From Burkholderia sp. WSM2232 (GTDB lineage: Bacteria; Pseudomonadota; Gammaproteobacteria; Burkholderiales; Burkholderiaceae): a stretch of DNA of 64,000 nucleotides. The position numbers and the translations under genes were made by a program. Shown here one piece after another: positions 51,954 to 60,891 of the stretch (position 1 is its first letter; each line of letters begins with the position of its first letter). The notes under the pieces are model-generated. The model was not told the origin of the DNA. It saw only the letters and a list, made by a program, of their open reading frames with translations, and ran no database searches. The stretch is taken from NCBI RefSeq assembly GCF_000472545.1, contig NZ_AWZV01000027.1, forward strand, positions 122-64,121. The letters are read 5' to 3'.

Positions 51954-53201
51954 ATGCCGTACCGTCGAGTCAGTCCCTCATCGTCATTTCCTGTTGCCCA
52001 TTTTGCTGCGTGGCTTCGCTATGCCGCCGTGTTCGCGCTGTTGTGGCTGAACATCGGCTGGACGTTCGGGGCGGCTCACGAGCCTCTCCGACAAGCGTCG
52101 GTTCGCGAGAGCTGTCATGTGTCGCCGCCGGCGCGGCATTCGTCGAAGGCGAAAGCGCGGACCGCGAGCGCGGCGAAGAAAGTTGCGAGGCACAAGGCGC
52201 GGCAGCGTGTCGCGCACAAGCGCAAACACATCACCGACACCGAGCGCCCGCTGCATGCAAGCAAGCTCGCGCCCAAATCGCGCCGCCAGGCCGCACGCAT
52301 TGCGCGCGACCCACGCGGCCCGAAGCGCCCGGCGGGCGTGACCGTGCATCGGAAGCGGCAGCCTGTAGCGGCCTCGCGTACGTCGGCTCGCGGGGCGCAA
52401 GCGACCCATGCGGGGCTTCGCCTGTTGCCGCGCTGCGGTTATACGCCGAAGTCGCGAGCATTGCTGCGCGCGCGTTCGGTGTTTGTGATCGACGAGCGAA
52501 CGCAAACCGTGCTCACCGAAAAACAGGCCGACACGGTGATGCCGATTGCTTCGATATCCAAACTAATGACGGCGGTGGTGTCGCTCGACGCCAAACACGC
52601 GCTCGATGCGCCACTCAACGTCACGGTTCAGGATCAGGATTTCGACAAGTTCACCGGATCGCGCCTGAGTGTGGGTTCGGTTCTGCCTCGCCACGACATG
52701 CTGCACATTGCGCTGATGTCGTCGGAGAATCGCGCGGCTGCCGCGTTGAGCCGCGATTACACCGGCGGCAGGCCAGGCTTCGTGGCCGCGATGAATGCCA
52801 AGGCACGCGCGCTCGGCATGCGCCATACGCGCTTCGTGAACGGCACCGGCCTGTCGCCGCGCAACGTGTCGACGGCGCGCGACCTCGCTCGGCTCGTGGC
52901 GGCGGCGAGCCGCTATCCGCTGATTCGCGCCTATTCGACAGATCGCGCTCAACTGGTTTCTCCCGGCGGCCCGCGCGCGAGCCTGAGTTATCACAACTCG
53001 AATGCGCTCGTGAGAGGGGGCGACCGCTCCATCGTGTTGCAGAAAACTGGCTTCATTAATGAAGCGGGGCACTGCGTTGTCGTGCGAATGATGGTGCACG
53101 GCCGACCCGTCGACATTGTCGTGCTGGGTGCGCCGGGGCCGCGCGATCATCTTGCGGATGTAATCAGAATCCGCCGCTGGCTGCGTTGCTCGTTGAGGTG
53201 A
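51954..53201 (+). CDS. D-alanyl-D-alanine endopeptidase (PbpG-like) with a basic, histone-like N-terminal region
   Basis: A 415-residue S11 family penicillin-binding protein. Active-site motifs: SISK with S200 and K203, SEN (S257, in MSSENRAAAAL) and KTG at 364-366 (QKTGFINEAG). It acts in the periplasm on peptidoglycan cross-links. Between the N-terminal helix (YAAVFALLWLNIGWTFGAA) and the catalytic domain lies a long region (about 55-160) rich in Lys, Arg, Ala and Pro (KAKARTASAAKKVARHKARQ; RVAHKRKHITDTERPL), unusual for the family. It may bind acidic wall polymers. The ATG follows GGAAGCTGC. Confidence 0.87.
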   Translation: MPYRRVSPSSSFPVAHFAAWLRYAAVFALLWLNIGWTFGAAHEPLRQASVRESCHVSPPARHSSKAKARTASAAKKVARHKARQRVAHKRKHITDTERPLHASKLAPKSRRQAARIARDPRGPKRPAGVTVHRKRQPVAASRTSARGAQATHAGLRLLPRCGYTPKSRALLRARSVFVIDERTQTVLTEKQADTVMPIASISKLMTAVVSLDAKHALDAPLNVTVQDQDFDKFTGSRLSVGSVLPRHDMLHIALMSSENRAAAALSRDYTGGRPGFVAAMNAKARALGMRHTRFVNGTGLSPRNVSTARDLARLVAAASRYPLIRAYSTDRAQLVSPGGPRASLSYHNSNALVRGGDRSIVLQKTGFINEAGHCVVVRMMVHGRPVDIVVLGAPGPRDHLADVIRIRRWLRCSLR

Positions 53202-53230
53202 CGGCCGTGCGCTGGTGCAGCGAGTGCGAA

Positions 53231-53253
53231 AAAAAGCCCGCGCAAGGCGGGCT
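53231..53253 (-). terminator. Terminator of the pcaHG transcript
   Basis: AGCCCGC (53235-53241) pairs with GCGGGCT (53247-53253); on the minus strand the stem is followed by a run of seven T. It ends the pcaHG transcript 87 bases after pcaG. Confidence 0.8.
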
Positions 53254-53339
53254 CAACTACTTGGAGTTTCGCGATCCAGTCGCTGGACGGATCGACTTCA
53301 GTGTAGATGAAAGCTAGATGAAAGTGTGGGAAATCGGCG

Positions 53340-53927
53340 TTACAGGTCGAAAAACACCGTTTCCTTGTCGCCTTGCATATAGATGTCGAAGCGATACACG
53401 TTGGCCGTGTTCGGATCGCGGCGCGCAATGAGCGTGTCGCGGCGATCGGCCGGAACTGCCGCCAATACCGGGTCGCGCTGGTTGGCTTGCGCTTCGTCCT
53501 CGAAGTAGATCCGCGTGAAAGTATGCAGCAGCATGCCCCGCATCGTGACGATCACGTTCAGATGCGGCGCCTCGTCCGCACTCGTGCGGCCAGGCTTGAC
53601 CGTTTCCACAACAAAGCGCTTGTGCGGATCCGTGCCCGTGCCGACGCGCGCAAAGCCGCGAAAGCCCGTCTTCAGGATTTCCTCGCGCGATTCCGGATAG
53701 TGGCCGTTCGCGTCCACTTGCGACATTTCCAGCATCGCGTCGCCGATGGCGTTGCCGTCCCCGTCGAATACCTGGCCGACAATCGTAATGTGTTCGCCGG
53801 CCGCCTCGCGGTCCGCGAGAACGGGTGTAAAGAGGCTTTTGAAGTCGAAGTCGTATTGCTGCGGGCACAGGCCGTACGCGAAGTAGGGTCCAACCGTCTG
53901 CGAGGGCGTTTGCTTGAGAGTGGTCAT
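53340..53927 (-). CDS. pcaG: Protocatechuate 3,4-dioxygenase alpha subunit
   Basis: A 195-residue subunit of the intradiol dioxygenase that opens protocatechuate to 3-carboxy-cis,cis-muconate in the beta-ketoadipate pathway. Features: TPSQTVGPYFAYGLCPQQYD, then ITIVGQVFDGDGNAIGDAML and the C-terminal TLIARRDPNTANVYRFDIYM. The iron lies in the beta subunit, so the alpha subunit lacks the His/Tyr ligands. The start is three bases after pcaH's stop with GGAG upstream, so both are translated from one message. Terminator follows at 53231. Confidence 0.96.
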   Translation of the reverse strand: MTTLKQTPSQTVGPYFAYGLCPQQYDFDFKSLFTPVLADREAAGEHITIVGQVFDGDGNAIGDAMLEMSQVDANGHYPESREEILKTGFRGFARVGTGTDPHKRFVVETVKPGRTSADEAPHLNVIVTMRGMLLHTFTRIYFEDEAQANQRDPVLAAVPADRRDTLIARRDPNTANVYRFDIYMQGDKETVFFDL

Positions 53928-53930
53928 GGC

Positions 53931-54635
53931 TTAGCGCTCCATCGGGGTTTCGTTGCGGCCGCGCAGCACGATGTCGAAGTCGTAGCCGAGCGCGTAGGAC
54001 TCTTGCGTGGTGTCCAGCGAAAAGTTCGCGATCAGCCGGTCACGCGCATGTTCGGGCGTGCCCTGGAAGATCGGATCGAACGCCAGCAGCGGGTCGCCGG
54101 GAAAGTACATTTGCGTGACGAGCCGCGAGCCGAAATGCTCGCCGAACAGCGAGAAGTGAATGTGATTCGGACGCCACGCGTTCGGATGGTTACCCCAAGG
54201 GTACGCGCCCGGCTTGATGGTCAGGAAACGGTAGCGGCCTTCGTTATCCGTCAGGCAGCGGCCGGCGCCGAGGAAGTTCGGGTCGAGCGGCGCGTCGTGC
54301 TGATCGACCTTGTGCACGTAACGGCCGGCGGCATTGGCCTGCCAGATTTCGACGAGCGTATTGCGCACCGGGCGGCCGCCTTCGTCGAGCACACGGCCCG
54401 TCACGATGATGCGTTCGCCAAGCGGCTCGCCGTTACGAACGGCGTTGCGCGTCAGGTCGTTGTCGAGTGCTCCGAGGTCTTCGGTGCCGTAGACGGGCAC
54501 GCGCTGGTCGCGCAGCTTTTCCTTCAGCGGAATTAACGGACGCGTCGGGCCGCGTTTGACCGACGAACCGTAGCTGGGAGAGATGTACTCGGGATGCGAC
54601 GCGAAATCGCGCGCGCTGAGAAAGGAATCGTCCAT
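53931..54635 (-). CDS. pcaH: Protocatechuate 3,4-dioxygenase beta subunit
   Basis: A 234-residue subunit carrying the ferric iron. The four ligands are present in the family pattern: Y106 (AAGRYVHK), Y145 (GAYPWGN) and H158/H160 (WRPNHIHFSLFG). N-terminus MDDSFLSARDFASHPEYISP. The ATG follows GAAGGAGACATCG. It is divergent from pcaQ, with an operator-like site overlapping the pcaQ start. The upstream pathway genes (pobA) and the lower genes (pcaBCD) are not in this window. Confidence 0.97.
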   Translation of the reverse strand: MDDSFLSARDFASHPEYISPSYGSSVKRGPTRPLIPLKEKLRDQRVPVYGTEDLGALDNDLTRNAVRNGEPLGERIIVTGRVLDEGGRPVRNTLVEIWQANAAGRYVHKVDQHDAPLDPNFLGAGRCLTDNEGRYRFLTIKPGAYPWGNHPNAWRPNHIHFSLFGEHFGSRLVTQMYFPGDPLLAFDPIFQGTPEHARDRLIANFSLDTTQESYALGYDFDIVLRGRNETPMER

Positions 54636-54729
54636 CGATGTCTCCTTCGGGGATTGTGGAATACCGCGTTATGGCGTGACTTTATCCAAACTGTCCGGTT
54701 ATGAAAAATGACGTTTTGGCGTTTTTGAT

Positions 54730-54744
54730 ATAACCTGCCGTTAT
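54730..54744. promoter_or_regulatory. Candidate PcaQ operator
   Basis: ATAACCTGCCGTTAT is an inverted repeat (ATAAC-N5-GTTAT) that resembles the known PcaQ site ATAACC-N4-GGTTAA. It overlaps the pcaQ start codon and lies about 95 bases before pcaH. A related ATAACCGGACAG sequence lies further toward pcaH on the minus strand. Confidence 0.5.
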
Positions 54745-55741
54745 GCAACGCAGCCTCGCGGATAGCCGCGTCAAATTCCGTCATCTTCAGTGCTTTCTGG
54801 CCGTCGCCCAATTCGGGAGCGTTCAGCGGGCGGCTGGCAGCCTGTCGATCACGCAACCCGCCGTCTCGAAGACAGTGGCCGAACTCGAGGGCATTCTCGG
54901 CGTGAAACTGTTCGAGCGCGGCCGTCACGGAGCCGTGCCGACGCGCGAAGGTCAACTGTTCATGCCGCACGCCAGTGCCTGCGTCAGTGCCTTGCGCCAG
55001 GGCGTCGATCTGCTCGCACGCGCAGAAGGCGCGGCCGCCGCCACGCTCGAGATCGGCATTCTGCCGACCGTCGCCGGCGCGTTGGTGCCGCCCGTCCTCA
55101 AGCGTTTTGCGTCGCTCTGGCCCCGTGTGATCGTGCGTCTGGCAACGGGCGCAAATCCCGAATTGCTCGAGCGTCTGAAAGCGGGCACGATTGAATTCGC
55201 AATCGGGCGGCTAGCCGATCCCGAGCGAATGGTCGGGCTCAGCTTCGAACAGTTGTTCAGCGAGCCGCTGGTGGCGGTCGTGCGAGCCGGGCATGCACTC
55301 GACGTAACGTCGGGTTTGCCGTCCGCTGCATTGCAGGACTTCCCGGTGGTGCTGCCGCCGTTTGGCACGCTGATCCGGCAGTCAGCGGACAGTCTGCTGA
55401 GTGCGTGGGGCGTGCTGCCGCTGGCCGCGTTTGTCGAAGTGTTGTCGGTATCGACGGGGCGCGCGTTGACGCTCGAAAACGACGCCGTGTGGTTTGTGCC
55501 GTTGAGCGCGGTGGAGTACGAACTGGCGCACGGCATGTTCGTGCGTTTGCCTCTGCCGTTTGCGGGCACGGACGAACCGGTGGGCTTGATCCGGCGCTCC
55601 GACACCCAGCCTTCGCCGGTGGGGCGAGCGTTTATCGACGCGGTGCGGGAAGTCGCGCAAGCGCGGATGGCGGTAAGCGGCGGCAAGGCCGCTGGCAAGG
55701 TAACGCGCAAGCGCATGCGTGGCCGGACGCCGGCGAACTGA
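54743..55741 (+). CDS. pcaQ: PcaQ, LysR-family activator of protocatechuate genes
   Basis: A 332-residue LysR protein: VKFRHLQCFLAVAQFGSVQR, AAGSLSITQPAVSKTVAELE, effector domain LEIGILPTVAGALVPPVLKR. Sequence and divergent position next to pcaHG identify PcaQ, which activates protocatechuate genes in response to 3-carboxymuconate-type intermediates (as known in Agrobacterium and Sinorhizobium). The C-terminus ends with a basic tail (GKAAGKVTRKRMRGRTPAN). The promoter site overlaps its own start, so autorepression is likely. Confidence 0.92.
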   Translation: MQRSLADSRVKFRHLQCFLAVAQFGSVQRAAGSLSITQPAVSKTVAELEGILGVKLFERGRHGAVPTREGQLFMPHASACVSALRQGVDLLARAEGAAAATLEIGILPTVAGALVPPVLKRFASLWPRVIVRLATGANPELLERLKAGTIEFAIGRLADPERMVGLSFEQLFSEPLVAVVRAGHALDVTSGLPSAALQDFPVVLPPFGTLIRQSADSLLSAWGVLPLAAFVEVLSVSTGRALTLENDAVWFVPLSAVEYELAHGMFVRLPLPFAGTDEPVGLIRRSDTQPSPVGRAFIDAVREVAQARMAVSGGKAAGKVTRKRMRGRTPAN

Positions 55742-56015
55742 CAGCGTCGCTGCGCTCAGCTGCGGGCCGCGCCGCGACCGCATATCGTGCGTGTAGTGAA
55801 CCATCCAGTACAAAATGATGTTGCGAAGCTGGCGCGAGCCGGTGTAAAAACACGGTGCGAAAGCGGCTGCTTCCCGCACGAGCTTGCGTCACATCGCGCG
55901 GGCGGTGTCGAACTGCGCGTCGAGCAGCACAGTCCGCAGCGCGGTTGGCAACATGATTGGCACCGCGATCCGCAACAAGCGAATCAGCATCGAAAGACAG
56001 TACAAGGAGATTGCC

Positions 56016-57137
56016 ATGCCCAGCGACTTGCCCACTCCAGAAGCCGCGCTTCGCGCTGTGTCGGCGCCTGAGCACAATCCGCTCGGCACAGCCGGCCTGG
56101 AATTCGTGGAGTTCGCCTCGCGCGATCCGCAGGCGCTTGGGGACACCTTCACCCGGCTCGGCTTCAAAGCGATTGCGCGCCACATCAGCAAGGATGTCAC
56201 GCTGTACCGGCAGGGCGAAATGAATTTCCTGATCAATGCCGAGCCCGATTCGTTTGCCGCCCGCTACGCTGAGGAGTACGGCGCGGGCATTTGCGCAATT
56301 GGTATTCGCGTGGCCGACGCGCAGCGCGCTTTCGACCGCGCTATCGAACTGGGCGCGTGGGCGTTCGAAGGCGAGAGAATCGGCGCGGGGGAACTGCTGA
56401 TTCCGGCGATTCAGGGCATTGGCGACTCGCACATCTACTTTGTCGACCGTTGGCGCGGGCGCGGCGGCCAGCGCGGCGGGCTGGGCGATATCTCCATCTT
56501 CGACATCGACTTCCGTCCGATACACATTGACACTGCGCATGCTGATCTGAGCCACGCGGGTACGGGCCTCGTCGCCGTGGATCATCTGACGCAAACGGTG
56601 GGCGCGGGCCGTATGCAGGAGTGGCTCGATTTTTACCGCGACCTGCTGAATTTCCGCGAAATTCATGAGCTGCACGCCAACTGGCATGTGTCGGCCGAAT
56701 CGCGCGTGATGGTGTCGCCCTGTGGCGCCATCCGCATTCCGCTGTATGAAGAGGGCACACGGCGGACAGATCTCATGCACCAGTATTTGCCTGATCATCC
56801 CGGCGAAGGCGTCCAGCACATTGCACTCGCCACGGACGATATCTTTGCTTGCGTCGAGCAGTTGCTTGCAAACGGCGTGGAATTCGTCGAGCCGCCGCCG
56901 CGCTACTACGAGCAGCTGAACACGCGTTTGCCGGGGCATGGCCTGGACGTGCAGCGCCTGAAGTCCACGCATGTTCTGGTGGATGGCGAGATCGGCGCCG
57001 ACGGCGTGCCGCAACTTTTTTTTCAGACTTTCGTGCGCCGTCGCGCCGGCGAGATTTTCTTCGAGATCGTGCAGCGCCAGGGCCATCATGGGTTCGGCGA
57101 AGGCAATCTGAGCGCACTCGCACAGGCGCGCGACTGA
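56016..57137 (+). CDS. hpd: 4-hydroxyphenylpyruvate dioxygenase
   Basis: A 373-residue two-VOC-domain enzyme that converts 4-hydroxyphenylpyruvate to homogentisate in tyrosine breakdown. The 2-His-1-Glu iron ligands are H190 (VAVDHLTQTV), H268 (EGVQHIALAT) and E350 (GEIFFEIVQRQGHHGFGEGN, where FFE holds E350). The N-terminal half carries the degenerate first VOC module. The ATG follows AAGGAGATTGCC. An XRE-cupin regulator lies convergent 13 bases downstream. Homogentisate 1,2-dioxygenase is not in the window. Confidence 0.95.
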   Translation: MPSDLPTPEAALRAVSAPEHNPLGTAGLEFVEFASRDPQALGDTFTRLGFKAIARHISKDVTLYRQGEMNFLINAEPDSFAARYAEEYGAGICAIGIRVADAQRAFDRAIELGAWAFEGERIGAGELLIPAIQGIGDSHIYFVDRWRGRGGQRGGLGDISIFDIDFRPIHIDTAHADLSHAGTGLVAVDHLTQTVGAGRMQEWLDFYRDLLNFREIHELHANWHVSAESRVMVSPCGAIRIPLYEEGTRRTDLMHQYLPDHPGEGVQHIALATDDIFACVEQLLANGVEFVEPPPRYYEQLNTRLPGHGLDVQRLKSTHVLVDGEIGADGVPQLFFQTFVRRRAGEIFFEIVQRQGHHGFGEGNLSALAQARD

Positions 57138-57150
57138 CCCGCGAATCGCG

Positions 57151-57783
57151 CTACTTCACCGCAGATTCATCACGGGTCGGCGTTTGAGGAATATCGGCAC
57201 TGGTTGCCATCCATAATACTTCGGCATCCTCTTCACTTGTCGATACCGCCGCGTGGCCGGTGCGGCTGTCGAAGTAGAGGCTGTCGCCCGCGGTCAGATG
57301 CGTCGGCGCATACAGCTCCGAATACAGGCAGACGCTGCCGCTGATCACGTACAGAAATTCTTCGCCTTCGTGACGGCCCCAGTCGTCGAACGCGTCGAGC
57401 GTATGCGCCGAAATGCGGATGCGAAACGGCAGCATTGCCTTGTGCGCGAGATCGGTCGCGAGCAATTCCATCTGATAGCCGCGATAGGCGTGGCGCTGGC
57501 CTTCGCCTTTGCGCGTCAACGCGCGACGTCCGCTCGCGCTGACCTTGGGCGTCGAGCCGAACAACTCGCCGATTTCAATCTTCAGACCGAGGACGATTTT
57601 CTGCAGCACGTCGAAAGTCGGGGACATGAGGCCGTTTTCGACTTTGGAGAGTGTCGAGCGCGAGACGCCGCAAAGACGGCTTGCGGTTTCGAGCGTCAGG
57701 TCCTGCGATTGACGGGCCGCGCGCACGCGCCGCCCGAGGTCGGCGGTGGAAGGTTCGACGGGCTTGGTGGTGTTGGTGTCCAT
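57151..57783 (-). CDS. XRE-family regulator with C-terminal cupin domain
   Basis: A 210-residue two-domain regulator. HTH at residues about 15-70: LGRRVRAARQSQDLTLETAS, RLCGVSRSTLSKVENGLMSP. Cupin at about 105-195: HTLDAFDDWGRHEGEEFLYV and TGDSLYFDSRTGHAAVS-type segments. Such PuuR-type proteins repress catabolic genes and respond to a small molecule held in the cupin. It is convergent to hpd (13-base gap). I chose ATG 57783; ATG 57795 (MQQP) is equally possible as neither has a good Shine-Dalgarno. Its own target is not evident. Confidence 0.9.
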   Translation of the reverse strand: MDTNTTKPVEPSTADLGRRVRAARQSQDLTLETASRLCGVSRSTLSKVENGLMSPTFDVLQKIVLGLKIEIGELFGSTPKVSASGRRALTRKGEGQRHAYRGYQMELLATDLAHKAMLPFRIRISAHTLDAFDDWGRHEGEEFLYVISGSVCLYSELYAPTHLTAGDSLYFDSRTGHAAVSTSEEDAEVLWMATSADIPQTPTRDESAVK

Positions 57784-58167
57784 GGGTTGCTGCATTGGTC
57801 GCTGCGTTACTGCACGCCTGGTTGCGGTGCATGGCGGTATGTTCAATGTTTCCGATAATAACATTCGGGTTGCAGCGGCGACTCCGCGGGGGGCGCGTTT
57901 ATTGCCGCCGCCCGCCTGCGCAGGCGAGGAACGGAGCTTTTCTGATTGGAAACGAGTGCGCGCTGCGGCGCGCGGTAATTCGCGTGTCTGGCCGGCTTAC
58001 CATTTACCGTGACTTTGCAACGCGCTGTGACATAAAACCGCCACTTTCAAATGTCAATGCAGGTCGCATATTGATTAATTGTTAAAACTGGCGTGTAGCA
58101 ATTGATTTATTGTTCCAATGCATTACGATGCTGAAACTAAAATGGCATCAAGAACATAAATCGCTCC
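57784..58167. other. Intergenic region, AT-rich end
   Basis: About 380 bases without a supported gene. The last 130 bases (from 58040) are AT-rich, for example TTGATTAATTGTTAAAAC, and likely hold the promoter of the following gene. No clear operator is visible. Confidence 0.5.
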
Positions 58168-58617
58168 ATGTCGCAGAATCGGAAAAAACGGCCATCGGGG
58201 AATCAGGCGCGTAGAAAGCCGCTTGGCAAAGCGCAACTCTTGCCGCACACGGCCGCCTATGCCCACGAGCAGGCGCTCGGCTGGCATCTTGCATTGGCAG
58301 CTTTCAAAGCGGGCAAAGGTAACGGGAGTTTGCTGGCTAAACTCGCGGAGGTGCTTTATCTTGCCTGGTATCTCCGGGAGGCGGATTTTGGCACGGTTGA
58401 GCGCGAGGTTTTTGTCGAGGCCGAGCGTATTCTGGATGCCGCAGCTTCTGGCGCCAGTCGTGATGCCTGGATTATCGAAGCTGACGACTGTTTTGCGATT
58501 ATCACGATTTTCGATTTACACGAGCGACAGTTGCTTTGCGCGCCGGTGTTCGCTGTGGATGAAGCTCAATTGCGTGTCGCCCGGTTCAGCCAGAGCGAAA
58601 GGCGGGCGCCGTGGTGA
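58168..58617 (+). CDS. Conserved hypothetical protein with a basic N-terminus
   Basis: A 149-residue protein: basic N-terminus (SQNRKKRPSGNQARRKPLGK), then mostly helical sequence (HEQALGWHLALAAFKAGKGN; LAEVLYLAWYLREADFG) and a C-terminal beta-rich part (DDCFAIITIFDLHERQLL; FAVDEAQLRVARF). The order and composition are consistent with a small regulatory or nucleic-acid-binding protein. I do not recognise a family. The ATG has no strong Shine-Dalgarno. Confidence 0.65.
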   Translation: MSQNRKKRPSGNQARRKPLGKAQLLPHTAAYAHEQALGWHLALAAFKAGKGNGSLLAKLAEVLYLAWYLREADFGTVEREVFVEAERILDAAASGASRDAWIIEADDCFAIITIFDLHERQLLCAPVFAVDEAQLRVARFSQSERRAPW

Positions 58618-58772
58618 GCGCCGGACTGGTGCGACGTGCAAAGCGAAAGCTTCTTTTTCCTCAATGCCGCTCGCAACGGTGTTCTCTGCTGCATCGGGTA
58701 TCGTGGCATTAGCAGGCGGCGCGGCCCGCTGACGCTGCATGACGCATGCCGGCGCGGCAAGCCGTGCCGCGC

Positions 58773-59153
58773 CTAATTCCCCATCACCTTTTTCCCTTTT
58801 TTCTTCCCCGCGCCGGGCTCTACCCCCACGCGCGAGTCGCGGTTGCTCACCAGCTTCACGACCGCGCCTGCAATCGCTTCAAATTCTTCATGCTTCTGCG
58901 ACAGATAAAGCCATTTTCCCAGTACAGGATGCGGCGTCAGCTCTGGCAACTCGCCAATGAGACCGGCGTGCCGATCACGCGACGTGCACACCAGCAGTCC
59001 GTTCCACGGCTCTTCCCCGTTGCTGACCGCGAGGCACAGCAGGCCATCCACATAAGCGGCTTCGAAGCCGAACAGGCGTCTTCTCATGAAGCCGGAATCG
59101 TCCTCGAGAGGATCGAAAAGCCACAGCAATGAATTCTTGACGGTCGATCCCAT
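58773..59153 (-). CDS. Conserved hypothetical protein with lysine-rich tail
   Basis: A 126-residue protein with an acidic, aromatic N-terminal half (SLLWLFDPLEDDSGFMRRRL; FGFEAAYVDGLLCLAVSNGE) and a lysine-rich end (GKKKGKKVMGN). No signal peptide or clear motif. AAAAAGGAGCG lies four bases before the ATG. It resembles uncharacterised proteins of Burkholderiaceae; no function is suggested by neighbours. Confidence 0.65.
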   Translation of the reverse strand: MGSTVKNSLLWLFDPLEDDSGFMRRRLFGFEAAYVDGLLCLAVSNGEEPWNGLLVCTSRDRHAGLIGELPELTPHPVLGKWLYLSQKHEEFEAIAGAVVKLVSNRDSRVGVEPGAGKKKGKKVMGN

Positions 59154-59316
59154 AGGCGCTCCTTTTTCCGAGCACCAATCTTAGATCGAACGGAGTGAAA
59201 GTGCTTTTTGCTTACTGGTGCAAATAGCGCAGTCTGCAGGCGCTACTTTTCAACGCACAGCAAACAAACGAAGAGACCGTAAGACCCGCCGTTACCAGGA
59301 ACGGTAAGCCCCTCCA

Positions 59317-59610
59317 TTACTGAGCCGTCGCGCCCGACCCGGCTTGCGACGTTCCGGTCGCTGTCGAACCATAGCCGGTAGTCTCGCTTTGAGCCATCGC
59401 ATTCTGCGCAGCAACGCGAGCTTCCGCCGCCTGAATATCGGCGGGATAGTTCGCATCCACGGCAATCGCCGGGTTATATCCGGCCTGTTGGATCTGCTTT
59501 AACTGTGCCTTGACTTCGGCGCGCGTCAGCGGCTGCTCGGACTGCGCAAACGATGCCACTGGCGCGGCCAGGGCGACGAAGAGCGTAATGACCTTGATCT
59601 GCGTATTCAT
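59317..59610 (-). CDS. DUF4148-family exported protein
   Basis: A 97-residue exported protein. Signal peptide KVITLFVALAAPVASFA. The mature part has the DUF4148 pattern: LTRAEVKAQLKQIQQAGYNP then AIAVDANYPADIQAAEARVA, ending in a Ser/Gly/Thr/Ala-rich tail. DUF4148 is common and multi-copy in Burkholderiaceae; function unknown. The ATG follows GGAAGCACC. Confidence 0.9.
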   Translation of the reverse strand: MNTQIKVITLFVALAAPVASFAQSEQPLTRAEVKAQLKQIQQAGYNPAIAVDANYPADIQAAEARVAAQNAMAQSETTGYGSTATGTSQAGSGATAQ

Positions 59611-59783
59611 GGTGCTTCCCTCCGGGGATGATGTCGTCAGGTGCCGCAACGGGGCGTCGACACCATGCGCGGATTGTAGGAAGCGGTTTTGCCAGGGAAA
59701 ACCCCCGATACGGGAATTCACTCTTGCAGCAATCGATAAGTCGGCGTGCTGTAATGACGCGCGTAAACAATGAATGCTCTTTG

Positions 59784-60857
59784 TCAAATCCCCTCGCGCA
59801 CGCCCACGCGATACGCGGTGACCTGGCGGTACGTGTCGCCAGGCCGCAGAATGAGTTCTTCGCGCTCGGCGGGCATATTCACCTGATTTGGAAAACCGCC
59901 CGCTTCGAGACAGAGCGCGGCATGCGCGTGATAAAGCATTCCGCCGCGTCCTGCTTCGCCTTCCAACCAGTTGCCGCTGTAAAACTGCAAGCCACGCTGA
60001 TCGGTCGAGACGGTCATCTCGCGGCCGCTGCCCGGATCGTAAAGACAGGCGACTTCGCGCACCTTGCCGGCGCCGCCCGCTGCATCGCGTAAGACATAGC
60101 AGTGGTCGAATCCGCCAGCCTGCACGAGCTGCGCGTGCGGCCAGTCGAGCCGCGCGCCGATCGGCGCGCTCTGGCGGAAGTCGAACGCGTTGCCCGCCAC
60201 GTCCGCGAGTCCGCATGGGATCATGGCTGCGTCGATTTCGTAGAACTGGTCCGCGTCGATCGACAGCATGTGCCCGCGGATATCCGTGCCCGGCCGCCCC
60301 GTCAGATTGAAATAACCGTGACTGGTGAGATTGAGCGGCGTGGCGGCGTCGGAAACGGCTTCATACTCGATCGTCAACGTGCCGTCGTCGTCGAGCGTAT
60401 AACGCACTTGAGTGGTCACATTGCCCGGAAAGCCGGCGTCGCCTTCGGGCGACTCCAGTCGCATGAGCAATGACCCATTGTCTTCGCTCACGTCCCACAG
60501 CATGCGATGAAAGCCGACGCTTCCGCCATGCAGCAGCCTCGTGCCTTCATTGCGATCGAGCGTGTACTGGATGCCGTCGAGCGTAAAGCGCGCATCGGCA
60601 ATGCGGTTGGCCCAGCGGCCAATCAGACCGCCCATATAAGTTGTGGCCGCAACGTATTGAGCCGGCGTATCGTGGCCGAGCAGAATATCGCCAAGACGCC
60701 CCGCGCGATCCGGCGCATGCCACGAAACGAGCGTCGCGCCCAGATCGCTGATTGCCACCTTCATGCCGTGTGCGTTGCGCAGCGTGAAGAGCGACACCGG
60801 GTCTGTGCCGTTGAGCGTGCCCCATGATTCGGAAGAAAGTTGTGCGATGCTGATCAT
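59784..60857 (-). CDS. galM: Aldose 1-epimerase (mutarotase)
   Basis: A 357-residue mutarotase that interconverts alpha and beta anomers of aldoses. Key segments: GATLVSWHAPDRAGRLGDIL, NRIADARFTLDGIQYTLDRN, HGYFNLTG (catalytic His nearby), and the C-terminal LQFYSGNWLEG and LCLEAGGFPNQVN (catalytic Glu). It lies on the minus strand just downstream of xylR and near xylA, so it most likely serves xylose metabolism. The Shine-Dalgarno is weak. Confidence 0.92.
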   Translation of the reverse strand: MISIAQLSSESWGTLNGTDPVSLFTLRNAHGMKVAISDLGATLVSWHAPDRAGRLGDILLGHDTPAQYVAATTYMGGLIGRWANRIADARFTLDGIQYTLDRNEGTRLLHGGSVGFHRMLWDVSEDNGSLLMRLESPEGDAGFPGNVTTQVRYTLDDDGTLTIEYEAVSDAATPLNLTSHGYFNLTGRPGTDIRGHMLSIDADQFYEIDAAMIPCGLADVAGNAFDFRQSAPIGARLDWPHAQLVQAGGFDHCYVLRDAAGGAGKVREVACLYDPGSGREMTVSTDQRGLQFYSGNWLEGEAGRGGMLYHAHAALCLEAGGFPNQVNMPAEREELILRPGDTYRQVTAYRVGVREGI

Positions 60858-60891
60858 GTCGTCGATAGGAAATAAATGAGTAAAGGCATGC

